Made by a program: the position numbers and the translations under genes. Under the pieces are notes generated by a model that was not told where the DNA came from, ran no database searches, and saw nothing but the letters and a program-made list of their open reading frames with translations. Positions 26,251-34,495 of a DNA stretch of 64,000 bases are shown here, in pieces. How positions within the stretch are numbered: the first letter of the stretch is position 1; each line of letters opens with the position of its first letter. Source of the DNA: DASVDE01 sp963740065 (GTDB taxonomy: Bacteria; Actinomycetota; Thermoleophilia; Solirubrobacterales; 70-9); contig CAVUCS010000004.1 of NCBI GenBank assembly GCA_963740065.1, positions 372,001 to 436,000 on the forward strand. Direction: 5' to 3'.

Positions 26251-27809
26251 GGGAACTCAAATCCGAGGGAGGCTTCACGCTGATCGCGACGATGATCGGG
26301 ATCACCGTGATCATGGGCCTGGCGCTGGTCACGGTCACCGCGGTGCGCGGCGACATCGGCAACACCTCCTACGACATATCCAGCAAGAGAGCCTTTGAGG
26401 CCGCCAGAGCCGGAATCGACGACTACACCTTCCACCTCTACGCGAATCGCGACTACTGGAAGGCCTGCGACACGGTGCCGACACCAAATGCGGTCAACCA
26501 GCAGGGCTCGACGACGAAGAGACGCCCGGTCCCAGGCGGCAGCGGCGCCACCTACGCGATTGAACTGCTGCCGGCGACGGGTCAGTCGAGATGCAGCACC
26601 TCCTCCCCGGACACGAGCATGATCGAGACCAGCGGCGAGATGGCCGGATCCTTCCGGATCCGCACCACCGGCTACGCCGGCAAGGCGAAGGCCTCGATCG
26701 TCACAAGCTTCAAGCGCGGCAGCTTCCTCGACTACATCTACTTCACCCAGCTCGAAACCTCAGATCCAATCGCCTACGCCGACTCGAGCTGGCTGGCCAA
26801 CGCCTACACCCAGTGCGGCAAGACGATCGCCCAAGGCCGCTACAACAGCTCGATCTCGGGCTCGGGCGGCGTCTACTGCAACGTGATCTCGTTCATCAGC
26901 GGCGACACGATCGACGGCCCCCTGCACACCAACGACGCGCTGGTCGCCTGTGGAAGCCCCACTTTCGGCCGCGGCCCCTCGGACATGATCGAGGTCAGCT
27001 CGCCGCCGACCGGCTGGTACTCGACCAACGACATCCCCCACAGTGGCTCGAGCTGCAACGGAAACCCGGACTTCGTCGGCACCTACGTGACCAACTCCCC
27101 CGTCCTCACCCCGCCGCCGACCAACTCGCAGCTCGCCAGCATCGCCCAGTCGCAGTTCAACTACACCGGCCAGGTGCGAATCTGCCTCAGCGGCACCAAC
27201 ATGACCGTCGGCACCGGCTCCAGCTGCACCGGGAAATACTCGGGCGCGATCCCCTCCAACGGCGTCATCTACGTCGCCAACGGCTCCTGCTCGACGGTCT
27301 ACTCGCCGTTTACGGCTACCTACCCCAATAGTTCGGGCTGCGGCAACGTCTACGTTCACGGCAACTACTCCGGAGCGCTGACGATCGCTGCCGAGAACGA
27401 CATCATCATCGACGGCAACCTGACCCGCTCCGGCAACGGAATCCTCGGTCTGATCGCCAACAACTTCGTCCGCGTCTACCACGACTACCCCAATCAGACC
27501 GGACAGGGCAACTGCAACAGCAGCAGCGGCGAGTCCTACGTCAAAAACATCGATATCGATGCCGCGCTCCTCGCGATCAACCACTCCTTCATCGTCGACC
27601 ACTACGACTGCGGGAGCGATCTCGGCACGCTCAGCGTCGAAGGGGCGATCGCGCAGAAATTCCGCGGCCCGGTCGGCACCTTCGGCGGCGGTGGCACCGG
27701 CTATTCGAAGAACTACGTCTATGACGATCGCCTCCGCTACATCGAGCCGCCCAACTTCATCGAGCCGACCGAGCTGCCGTGGAAGATCGCCCGCGAAACA
27801 GCCGGCTGA
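26241..27809 (+). CDS. Large PilX-like prepilin lacking Glu+5
   Basis: 522 residues from ATG 26241. The prepilin site is GG/FTLIATMIGITVIMG: position +5 is Ala instead of Glu, as in PilX or GspK-type tip pilins that sit at the end of the fibre. After the helix comes ISSKRAFEAARAGIDDY, a segment typical of PilX-like proteins, then ~400 residues that are Ser/Gly/Asn/Cys-rich with about 14 Cys. It includes a bactofilin- or beta-helix-like repeat run (NGVIYVANG, GNVYVHGNYSGALTIAAENDIIIDGNL). The large exposed domain may be an adhesin at the pilus tip (inference). Gene pair-overlaps with the prepilin before it. Confidence 0.85.
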   Translation: MRVRELKSEGGFTLIATMIGITVIMGLALVTVTAVRGDIGNTSYDISSKRAFEAARAGIDDYTFHLYANRDYWKACDTVPTPNAVNQQGSTTKRRPVPGGSGATYAIELLPATGQSRCSTSSPDTSMIETSGEMAGSFRIRTTGYAGKAKASIVTSFKRGSFLDYIYFTQLETSDPIAYADSSWLANAYTQCGKTIAQGRYNSSISGSGGVYCNVISFISGDTIDGPLHTNDALVACGSPTFGRGPSDMIEVSSPPTGWYSTNDIPHSGSSCNGNPDFVGTYVTNSPVLTPPPTNSQLASIAQSQFNYTGQVRICLSGTNMTVGTGSSCTGKYSGAIPSNGVIYVANGSCSTVYSPFTATYPNSSGCGNVYVHGNYSGALTIAAENDIIIDGNLTRSGNGILGLIANNFVRVYHDYPNQTGQGNCNSSSGESYVKNIDIDAALLAINHSFIVDHYDCGSDLGTLSVEGAIAQKFRGPVGTFGGGGTGYSKNYVYDDRLRYIEPPNFIEPTELPWKIARETAG

Positions 27810-27897
27810 GCCTCGCATTACGACCAGCTACGCGAATCTTTCCTAATTTTAAGTAGTTCGTGGACGAAAGTTCTGACCGCCGGCCGTCGATAGGTAG

Positions 27898-27930
27898 GTG
27901 ACGACCGTCCCACGACGAATCCGTCGTCAC
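27898..27930 (+). promoter_or_regulatory. Hairpin in the pilM leader
   Basis: GTGACGAC (27898-27905) pairs with GTCGTCAC (27923-27930), an 8-bp stem, and the loop side holds an alternative stem ACGACG-AATC-CGTCGT. The two are mutually exclusive and lie 16 bases before the pilM ATG. The remainder of 27810-27945 is AT-richer (for example CTAATTTTAAGTAG at about 27843) and probably holds the pilMNO promoter. Confidence 0.4.
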
Positions 27931-27945
27931 TCCCCCGATCGACCC

Positions 27946-29031
27946 ATGTTCCAACTCAGCAATAAGAAGGACAACGCGCTCACCGGCCTCGAAATCGAGG
28001 CCGGCAGCGTTGCCGCTGCAGAGGTTCGCGCCAACGGCGCCTCGAACCTCTCGGCGACCGCGATCGCCCCGCTCCCTCCCGGCGCCTTCGACGACGGCGA
28101 AGTGCTCGACCCCGGTGCGATCACCGAGGCGCTGCGCTCCCTCTTCGCCGAGCACAAGCTCTCCAAGCGGGTGCGGCTCGGCATCGCCAACCAGCGCGTC
28201 ATCGTCCGCACGATTCGGCTGCCGGCCATTGACGACCCGAGAGAGCTGGAAGCCGCGGTGCGCTTCGAAGCCCAGGAGCGGATTCCGATGCCGCTCGACC
28301 AGGCCGTACTCGACCACCGGGTCGTCGGCGGCATCCCAGCCACAGAGGACGCCGCAGCCCAGATCGACGTGGTCGTCGTCGCCGCCCGCCGCGACATGAT
28401 CGAAGCTTCACTGAAGCCCCTGCTCGACGCGGGCCTGGAGCCCGTCGGCGTCGACCTCTCCGCTTTCGGCTTGATCCGCGCCCTGGGCGGCGAATCCGCC
28501 GCGGCGGCGCCCACCGGCGACGACGGGCCCCAGCAGCCCTCAGCCGTCCTCTACTGCAACGTTGGCGACGTCGCCAACCTCGCCATAGCCAAGGGGCGCT
28601 CGTGCCTGTTCACCCGCGTCGCGCCGGCGGGGCTGGAAGACATCGCCGGCAGTCTCGTCGCCTCCATCGGCCTAACCCAGGAGCACGCCCGCATGTGGCT
28701 CGGCCACGTCGGCCTTGCCGAGCCGGTCGAGTCGATAGCCGGCGACCCGCAGCTGATTGCCCAGGTCCGCGCCGCGCTGGAAACCGGCGCCACCGCGCTG
28801 ATCGACGAGCTGCGGCTCTCACTCGACTTCTACGGCGCCCAGGAGGCGGCCACACCGGTCGATCGCATCGTGCTCAGCGGCCCCGGGGGCGTCATCCCCG
28901 GCCTCGTCGCGCAAATGGAGCCGGCTCTCGGTCTGCCGATCGAAATCGGCCGACCCGAAGCGCTCGCGGATCTCGATGACGCCTCCGCCGCTCGCCTAAC
29001 ACTCTCCTACGGCATCGCCTTGGAGCAATAG
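27946..29031 (+). CDS. pilM: Type IV pilus assembly ATPase-like protein PilM
   Basis: 361 residues from ATG 27946 (MFQLSNKKDNALTGLEIEAG). Actin/FtsA-fold protein: phosphate-1 region GLEIEAGSVAAAEV, the helix RFEAQERIPMPLDQAVLDH typical of PilM, DVVVVAARRDMIE, and phosphate-2/adenosine elements near VLSGPGGVIPGL. PilM sits on the cytoplasmic face and binds the short N-terminal peptide of PilN; here PilN starts MRPVNLIP, which fits the PilN consensus. First gene of pilM-N-O, with a 2-nt gap to pilN. No pilQ is present, as expected without an outer membrane. Confidence 0.93.
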   Translation: MFQLSNKKDNALTGLEIEAGSVAAAEVRANGASNLSATAIAPLPPGAFDDGEVLDPGAITEALRSLFAEHKLSKRVRLGIANQRVIVRTIRLPAIDDPRELEAAVRFEAQERIPMPLDQAVLDHRVVGGIPATEDAAAQIDVVVVAARRDMIEASLKPLLDAGLEPVGVDLSAFGLIRALGGESAAAAPTGDDGPQQPSAVLYCNVGDVANLAIAKGRSCLFTRVAPAGLEDIAGSLVASIGLTQEHARMWLGHVGLAEPVESIAGDPQLIAQVRAALETGATALIDELRLSLDFYGAQEAATPVDRIVLSGPGGVIPGLVAQMEPALGLPIEIGRPEALADLDDASAARLTLSYGIALEQ

Positions 29032-29033
29032 GG

Positions 29034-29735
29034 ATGCGCCCCGTCAACCTAATCCCGGTCGAGGAGCGTCGCGGAGAGCGCACGCCTATGCGCGGTGGGC
29101 CACTCGCCTACGTCCTCGTAGCCGCTCTGGTCCTGCTGCTGGGGGGAGTGACGCTTCTCGTCGTCACCAACAACCAGATTTCCGAGCACAAGGCCGAAAT
29201 TGCCCGGCTCAAGCAGCAGAACAGCATCGCTCAGGCGAAGGCAGCCCAATACTCCCCCTACACCCAGTTCCACGGCATCTACGAGCAGCGGGTCGCAAAC
29301 GTCACCAGCCTCGCCGAGAGCCGCTTCGACTGGGAGCGGGTGATGCGCGAGCTGGCTCTGATCCTGCCCACCGACGTCTGGTTGACCAGCCTCGGCGGCA
29401 CGGTCACCCCCGAGGTGACGGTCGCCGGCCTACCAGGAATAAGCCTGCGCGACGGCATCCCCGGCCCCGCCCTCGAGATGGTCGGCTGTGCCACGGGACA
29501 GGAGGCCGTCGCCGGCTTCGTCGACGCGCTCAAGGACATTGATGGAGTCACCCGGGTCGGCATGCAGTCCTCAGCTCTGGGGAGCGCGTCGGGCGAGTCA
29601 AGTGGCGGCGCTACCGCCGATTCGACTGCTGCCAGCGGTACCTGCCAGACCCGCAGATTCATCGCCCAGTTCCAGATCGTCATCGCCTTCGACGCGGCCC
29701 CCGTGATCCCACCCGCTACCGCTACCGGGGGCTGA
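29034..29735 (+). CDS. pilN: Type IV pilus inner-membrane protein PilN
   Basis: 233 residues. The N-terminal MRPVNLIPVEERR is the PilM-binding motif, followed by one transmembrane helix (about 25-45), a coiled-coil segment (ISEHKAEIARLKQQNSIAQ) and a ferredoxin-like outer domain containing DVWLTSLGGTVTPEVTVAG. A Ser/Thr/Gly-rich linker and a Cys pair (CATG, TCQTRRF) are present near the C-terminus. It forms an alignment complex with PilO. The spacing to pilM is 2 nt and to pilO 1 nt. Confidence 0.9.
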   Translation: MRPVNLIPVEERRGERTPMRGGPLAYVLVAALVLLLGGVTLLVVTNNQISEHKAEIARLKQQNSIAQAKAAQYSPYTQFHGIYEQRVANVTSLAESRFDWERVMRELALILPTDVWLTSLGGTVTPEVTVAGLPGISLRDGIPGPALEMVGCATGQEAVAGFVDALKDIDGVTRVGMQSSALGSASGESSGGATADSTAASGTCQTRRFIAQFQIVIAFDAAPVIPPATATGG

Positions 29736-29736
29736 G

Positions 29737-30561
29737 ATGAGCTCCGCCAACAACCGCGTGATCGTCGCGATACTCGCCCTCGTCGCCGTCGCCATCGCCT
29801 TCTGGGTGCTCGCCCTCAGCCCCAAGCGCCAAGAGGCGAGCGACCTGGCGGCGCAAGCAGACGACCTCAGCGCCTCGCTGGTCGCAGCGCAAGCGCAGGT
29901 AGCCGAAGGGCTGATCGCCAAACGCGAATTCCCCCAGGACTACGAGCAGCTCGTCGTACTCGGCAAGGCGGTGCCCGGCGATGACGACACCGCTTCTCTG
30001 CTGGTCGAGATGAACCGGGTCTCCGGCCGCGCCGACGTCAGATTCGAGAGCATTCAGCTCAGCGCCGGCGCCTCGACCGATGCCGCCGCCGCTCCCGCTG
30101 CCACCACCCCCGCGCCCACGGCCGACGCTTCCGGCGCCGTGCCCGCCGCGGCGACCGTCCCCCCCACCGAGGCCGCCGCCTCTCTGCTCCCGCTCGGCGC
30201 CTCGATCGGCTCCGCCGGGCTCGCCGTGATGCCGTATGACCTCAGCTTTACCGGAGACTTCTTCCGCGTTGCCGACTTCATCCAAGGCCTTGACTCACTC
30301 GTCCACACCGGGGGCAAAGAGGTCGCGGTCGATGGGCGCCTGGTCACGATCAACGGCTTCGCCCTCAACGCCGGGCCCAGAGGCTTCCAACAGCTCAACG
30401 CCACCTTTGCGGTGACCACCTACCTCGTCCCGCCGGACCAGGGCTTGACGGCCGGCGCCAGCCCCACCGCCCCCGCCCCGGCAACCGCCGCTCCCGTCTC
30501 TACGACTCCGGCTCCGGTCGACTCGACCGCCGCCTCCGCCACCACTTCGAGCGCGCGATGA
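29737..30561 (+). CDS. pilO: Type IV pilus inner-membrane protein PilO
   Basis: 274 residues: one N-terminal membrane helix (about 8-26), a coiled coil (QEASDLAAQADDLSASLVAA), then a ferredoxin-like domain split by a ~60-residue Ala/Pro/Thr linker. GDFFRVADFIQGLDSLV is typical of PilO. The C-terminal ~50 residues are again Pro/Ala/Thr-rich, which would suit passage through the thick wall of a monoderm. Pairs with PilN across the membrane. Its stop overlaps the next gene (ATGA). Confidence 0.9.
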   Translation: MSSANNRVIVAILALVAVAIAFWVLALSPKRQEASDLAAQADDLSASLVAAQAQVAEGLIAKREFPQDYEQLVVLGKAVPGDDDTASLLVEMNRVSGRADVRFESIQLSAGASTDAAAAPAATTPAPTADASGAVPAAATVPPTEAAASLLPLGASIGSAGLAVMPYDLSFTGDFFRVADFIQGLDSLVHTGGKEVAVDGRLVTINGFALNAGPRGFQQLNATFAVTTYLVPPDQGLTAGASPTAPAPATAAPVSTTPAPVDSTAASATTSSAR

Positions 30562-31454
30562 GCAACCCCCTGAAGAGCGGCCCAGAGATCAAGATGCCGG
30601 AGATCAAGGTTCCCGGTTTCCTCTCCGACCTCTACCACGACCTACACGACCGCCGATTGCTGCCACTCGTCGCCGTGCTGGCGGTGGCGATCGTCGCCGT
30701 GCCGATCGCCTTCAGCGACTCTTCGATTCCCGAGGTTCCCCCAGCCGCCGACGTCATCGCGACCCCCGGCGTCGCCGTCGACGAAAGCGGCTTGGTCGTC
30801 GCCAAAGCCGCCCCCGGACTGCGCGACTATCGCCGCCGCCTCAGCGACCTGACGGCGAAGAATCCGTTCAAGCAGCAGTACACGGCACCGACATCAACGA
30901 ACAGTGGATCGCCAAGCTCCTCCTCCTCCTCCGATGGCGGGTCGAGCACTTCCGCCGGCTCCACCTCCACTCCGACGACGACCACCACGTCCCCCTCCAC
31001 ATCGCCGGGCGGGTCGACGACGGGAGAGCTGAAGTACTTCACCTTCGCGATCGACGTGCGGGTCGTCCAGGTTCCCAGCAGCGACGAGCGCGTCACTCCG
31101 GATAAGAGGTCCTCGTCGAAGCCGAAGGCGACCGTCCGGCGCGACCTGCCGCCACTGACGCCGCTGCCCGGGCGCGACACGCCCGCGGCGACCTACATGG
31201 GCGTCAGCAAGGACCGCAGAAAGGCCTTATTCCTGATCTCCGACAACGTCCGCTCGATCTTCGGCGACGCCCGATGCGTGGTCGGTACGCAGAGCTGCCA
31301 GTTGCTGGCGCTTGAGCCGGGTGTGCCGGTCACTTTCGTCTGGGGCGCCAACGGGCGCACCTTCCGGATCGAGCTGCTGAAGATTCAGCTGGTCGTCACC
31401 GACCAGCTGAACAAGGCCCCGCTCGGCAAGCCGGATAAGAACAGCAACGGCTGA
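30558..31454 (+). CDS. Membrane-anchored protein in the PilP slot, family not recognised
   Basis: 298 residues. Basic cytoplasmic lead (1-38), one membrane helix (about 38-56), then LTAKNPFKQQY near 97, a low-complexity Ser/Thr linker (about 108-145), and a C-terminal beta-rich domain with TYMGVSKDRRKALFLISDN, a Cys pair (ARCVVG and SCQLL) and RIELLKIQLVV. The NPF element followed by a flexible linker and small beta domain recalls PilP or GspC, but PilP is normally a lipoprotein and here there is no lipobox. Position immediately after pilO supports a pilus-complex role; homology to PilP is a guess. Confidence 0.65.
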   Translation: MSNPLKSGPEIKMPEIKVPGFLSDLYHDLHDRRLLPLVAVLAVAIVAVPIAFSDSSIPEVPPAADVIATPGVAVDESGLVVAKAAPGLRDYRRRLSDLTAKNPFKQQYTAPTSTNSGSPSSSSSSDGGSSTSAGSTSTPTTTTTSPSTSPGGSTTGELKYFTFAIDVRVVQVPSSDERVTPDKRSSSKPKATVRRDLPPLTPLPGRDTPAATYMGVSKDRRKALFLISDNVRSIFGDARCVVGTQSCQLLALEPGVPVTFVWGANGRTFRIELLKIQLVVTDQLNKAPLGKPDKNSNG

Positions 31455-31460
31455 GCCGCC

Positions 31461-32210
31461 TCAACCGAGGTAGAGATCGATCAGCTCGTTCCCGGCGAGC
31501 ATCCCGATGATGCCGCCGAGGGCGAGAAAGGGCCCAAAGGGAATCGCCATCTTCCGCGCCTTCGCGCCGTGGCGGACGATCAGCGCCAGGCCGACGAGGC
31601 TGCCGGCCAGCAGCGCGGCGAGGATTGCGGGGGCGACAGCGCGCCCGAGGAAGAGCCCCATCGTCGCCGCCAGCTTGACGTCGCCCAGGCCCATCCCCCG
31701 CGGATAGGCGAGGGCGACGGCGAACAGCAGGCCGCCTGCCGCGGCCGCGGCGATCGCCCGCTCGGCGAGGCCTGCGGGATCGGTCGGCGCCGCGATCGCC
31801 ACGCAGATCACCGCGCCCACAAGCAAGATCTTGTTGGGGATGACCCGCCGTTCGAGGTCGGTAAGGGTCACCGCCGCCAGCATCGCGACGAAGACGAAGT
31901 CGATCGCCACCTCGGCGAGGGGGTCGCCCCACTTGACCGCCACGGTGAGGGCGAACAGCGCGCCCACCGTCAACTCGGTCATCGGGTAGAGCGGGGAGAT
32001 GCGCGCGCCACAGCAGCGCGCCCTGCCCCGCAGCAGCAGCCAGGAGACGACGGGAACGTTGTCGCGGGCGGCGATCGTCTCCCCGCAGGCGGGGCATTCG
32101 GAGCGAGGACCCGCGATCGAGATGCCGCGTGGCACCCGGTGGGCGACGGCGGTGACGAAGCTGCCGACCAGCAGCCCTCCGAGAAACGCGATCGCGACGA
32201 CGCCGGCCAT
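31461..32210 (-). CDS. pilD: Prepilin peptidase / N-methylase (PilD/GspO)
   Basis: 249 residues with about seven membrane helices. Both catalytic aspartates are visible: LTDLERRVIPN near residue 117 and GMGLGDVKLA near 175 (GxGD motif). The N-terminal cytosolic zinc/methylase loop has CPAC and then ARCCGARIS, where the usual second CxxC reads A-R-C-C, so one expected Cys is displaced. It cleaves prepilin leaders before the +1 Phe/Met and N-methylates it. It is convergent with the pilMNO operon (6 nt between stops). Confidence 0.93.
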   Translation of the reverse strand: MAGVVAIAFLGGLLVGSFVTAVAHRVPRGISIAGPRSECPACGETIAARDNVPVVSWLLLRGRARCCGARISPLYPMTELTVGALFALTVAVKWGDPLAEVAIDFVFVAMLAAVTLTDLERRVIPNKILLVGAVICVAIAAPTDPAGLAERAIAAAAAGGLLFAVALAYPRGMGLGDVKLAATMGLFLGRAVAPAILAALLAGSLVGLALIVRHGAKARKMAIPFGPFLALGGIIGMLAGNELIDLYLG

Positions 32211-32223
32211 CAGAGCCGGAGTT

Positions 32224-33603
32224 CTATCGGGCGATCACCTTGAAGCGACGCTTGGTGCCGCGTCTGTCGCGATTACCGGCGCCATCGCTGGCCTTGACAC
32301 GGAGGACGTGGCGCTTGCGGCCGAGCTTGCGCAGGCGCAGTGGAGCGTGACAACCGCGCCACTTACGCCGGTCCAGCTTGCAGATGAAGTTGGTTCCCGC
32401 GCCCCCCGTGGCGTCGGTGAAGCGGAAGATCGCCGTTCGCCTGCGGGTCTTGACGCCCGGGCCGGCGGTGATCCGCACCCGCGGCGCGGTCGAGTCCTCG
32501 ACGTAGACGGCCGGGTCGGGCGAGCAGACGGATTGGTCGCCGCCGCCGTCCACGGTCACTCCGTAGAAGGTCATCGTCACGTCGTCGGCCACCTGCACGG
32601 GCAGGCCGGCAGCGAACTGCCCCGCCGACCCTTTGACCAGAACCGGACCTCTGCATCCGGCGGCGCCGAAGACCTTGACCGTCGCCGCCCCCGAAGCTCT
32701 GCCGGTGACCAGCGGCGTGTTGAAGTTGGCTGTCCCACCCGGAACGGTGGTCAGCTTCGGCGCGGGAGGCCTGCCCGGGGGATTCGGGGCGGCCGGCTCG
32801 CCCGGTGAGACGCCTCCTCCTCCATCGCCCCCCTCATCACCCCCGCCTCCGGGACCCCCAGCCGGAGTGACCTCTTGGTAGGAGACGGTGGAGGTCGAGC
32901 AGGTCGAAGAGATTCCGGCCAGAGTCGCGATCGCGTAGAAGTCGGTCACCGAGTTGTCGGCCACCCCAACTTGAATGCCCGCACCGCTAAAGGCCGTGGC
33001 TGTGCCCGAGCTGAGCGCAGCCCCCGTGCAGGCGGAGTCTGCGTAGATCGAAATGACTGATCCCGCCGCTGCTGAGCCGCTCAGGAGCGGGAAGTTCTCA
33101 TTGGCCGGCGACGAGGGCGTGATCCCGGCGAACACAGGGGGCGCCGGCGGCGTGGTCACCTGCTGGTAGTCGAGGCCGTCGGAGCAGCTGGATTCCCCAC
33201 TGATATCGGACTGGGTGGCGTAGAAGGTCGTGACCGAGTCGGGAGGCACCGTCACGGGGATGCCCGCGCCCTCAAGGTCACCGGCGGTGCCGGTGGCCGC
33301 GACGGGGCCCGCGCAGTCTCTATCCGTGTAGATCGTGACGGTGTTGGTCGGGTCAATCGCCATCGCGATCGGCCCGCCGGATCCCGAACTGACAACCGAG
33401 GCGATGATGCCGTCGGCGATACCTCGGACGTAGGGAGTAATCGAAGCTCCCGGCGATACGGGGTTGGTCCCGGTAAGGGCGGGTTCCAACGGCGCCGCCC
33501 GCGCGGCCGAAGCCATCGCTGCGCCCGCGAACAGGGCGGCGAACAGCAAAAGTGCGAGCCGACCGGGGAAAGCGGCTCGCGTTCGTGTCGATAGCGAGGT
33601 CAC
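32224..33603 (-). CDS. Secreted multi-domain Ig-like repeat protein
   Basis: 459 residues from GTG 33603; upstream codons cross the pilin terminator and are unlikely to be coding. A signal peptide (about 8-38, LALLLFAALFAGAAMASAARA) is followed by three beta-sandwich units of ~95 residues that share a pattern of SVTTFYA or NSVTDFYA and paired Cys (DRDCAG/SSCSDG; DSACTG/STCSTS; AAGCRG/QSVCSP). A Gly/Pro/Asp-rich hinge lies between units two and three. The C-terminal unit has the FICKLDRRKWRGCHAPLRL motif common in Thermoleophilia surface proteins. Probably a wall-associated or adhesive protein; link to pili is by position only. Confidence 0.75.
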   Translation of the reverse strand: MTSLSTRTRAAFPGRLALLLFAALFAGAAMASAARAAPLEPALTGTNPVSPGASITPYVRGIADGIIASVVSSGSGGPIAMAIDPTNTVTIYTDRDCAGPVAATGTAGDLEGAGIPVTVPPDSVTTFYATQSDISGESSCSDGLDYQQVTTPPAPPVFAGITPSSPANENFPLLSGSAAAGSVISIYADSACTGAALSSGTATAFSGAGIQVGVADNSVTDFYAIATLAGISSTCSTSTVSYQEVTPAGGPGGGGDEGGDGGGGVSPGEPAAPNPPGRPPAPKLTTVPGGTANFNTPLVTGRASGAATVKVFGAAGCRGPVLVKGSAGQFAAGLPVQVADDVTMTFYGVTVDGGGDQSVCSPDPAVYVEDSTAPRVRITAGPGVKTRRRTAIFRFTDATGGAGTNFICKLDRRKWRGCHAPLRLRKLGRKRHVLRVKASDGAGNRDRRGTKRRFKVIAR

Positions 33604-33669
33604 GCCTAACCGATGTCGTCCGTACAGCCCCAGCGGTTGAACGACCGCCCATGAAACCTGGACGAACGA

Positions 33670-33700
33670 CCGAGGGGCGGGCACAAAGCCCGCCCCTCGG
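33670..33700 (-). terminator. Strong stem-loop after the pilin gene
   Basis: Perfect 13-bp arms CCGAGGGGCGGGC and its complement enclose ACAAA, 44 bases past the pilin stop on the minus strand. There is no T-run, so it may act by stabilising the pilin mRNA end or by Rho-assisted termination. Confidence 0.65.
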
Positions 33701-33743
33701 CGACGTTCACGCTTGGTTATGCCCAAGCGATATGGCTAGGGGT

Positions 33744-34220
33744 TTAGCTTCCCCAGAGCCCGGTTGACGGACAACCGCCTCTGCCTCTTCCGGTGCAGTC
33801 GAAGCTGAGGGTTCCAGCGTTGTTGGTGATCGAGAACGTCCCGGATGTGCCGGTAACGGCCACCTTGTAGCCGGTGGCTGAACCCGTGGTGCCGGCACCG
33901 GCGGGGTCGGTCACCGCGAGCCCCGTTGCGCTATTCAGCGTGGGCTCAATGGCTCTCAGAGCCGCAACGTTACAAGTCGCGAAGCTACCGGTGGAACTGT
34001 CGGTGCCACAGGTCTCGATAGCGACTTGCGCGCTGTGCGCGTACTCCTTGGCCTTGGCGTCGCCGGCCTTGTCCTTCTGATTGAAGAACGCGGGCAGCGC
34101 GATCGCGGCCAGGATTCCGAGGATCAACATGACGACGAGAAGCTCAATCAGGGTGAAGCCTGCTTCCCTATCGCCGCTAAGCCGGGCGCTCATCTTTGCC
34201 CGGAGATTCTGGAGCAACAT
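33744..34220 (-). CDS. pilA: Major type IV pilin (PilA/GspG-like)
   Basis: 158 residues from ATG 34220, with AGGAGGT 4-5 nt upstream, the best ribosome-binding site of the pilus region. Leader MLLQNLRAKMSARLSGDREAG, then FTLIELLVVMLILGILAAIALP, the canonical pilin helix with Glu+5. A small beta domain follows, with Cys at about 71, 83, 142 and 149, which could form two disulfides. Single gene, own leader and terminator: this is the expected high-output fibre subunit. Processed by PilD and assembled by PilB/PilC. Confidence 0.93.
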   Translation of the reverse strand: MLLQNLRAKMSARLSGDREAGFTLIELLVVMLILGILAAIALPAFFNQKDKAGDAKAKEYAHSAQVAIETCGTDSSTGSFATCNVAALRAIEPTLNSATGLAVTDPAGAGTTGSATGYKVAVTGTSGTFSITNNAGTLSFDCTGRGRGGCPSTGLWGS

Positions 34221-34249
34221 AGGTACCTCCTATTGGACCTATCGTTTGC

Positions 34250-34346
34250 GCCAGAGCCCGGACGCGCCTTGCGGCAACCGAGACACTGGCAGTTTCGTTA
34301 GGCCTTTCATCGGCGACTGACCGAAGGGCTTTAGCGTTTGCAGCCC
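34250..34346 (-). ncRNA. Structured 5' leader of the pilin mRNA, candidate riboswitch
   Basis: Read on the minus strand: GGGCT (34346-34342) pairs with AGCCC (34330-34326); alternatively CCTTCGG (34327-34321) pairs with CCG plus AAGG (34313-34303). Downstream, GCCAG (34290-34286) pairs with CTGGC (34254-34250), enclosing CTCGG/CCGGG and a GCC-GCAA-GGC hairpin with a GNRA loop. Such dense nested pairing 25-120 nt before a pilin start is what a riboswitch would look like. c-di-GMP is the obvious ligand to test, but the class I GEMM consensus is not met. Confidence 0.45.
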
Positions 34347-34495
34347 AGATCCCAAAAAGACTGACTTTTCGCTTTAGAGAGCCAAGAACTCGCCCTCAAA
34401 CCACCCCAAAAATGGGGATGCGGAGACGGATCTGAACCCCCTCACCCGGACGAACGTCCACCCCCCTACCGGGGAAGCAACGACTTTCCCATCCG

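Noticed and set aside
33604..33726. Upstream ATG for the Ig-like protein
   Set aside because: It would place the start inside the perfect pilin terminator stem, and no signal-peptide pattern begins there.
34250..34346. c-di-GMP class I riboswitch before the pilin gene
   Set aside because: A GGTTGCC-like piece is present, but the GAAA-loop helix and the conserved GACGCAAAGCC block are missing, so the class is not asserted.
34340..34354. A TGG-N10-GC pattern like a sigma-54 promoter upstream of the pilin
   Set aside because: Only the GG/GC core fits, and sigma-54 is not generally found in this class; the bases are better explained by the leader RNA stem.
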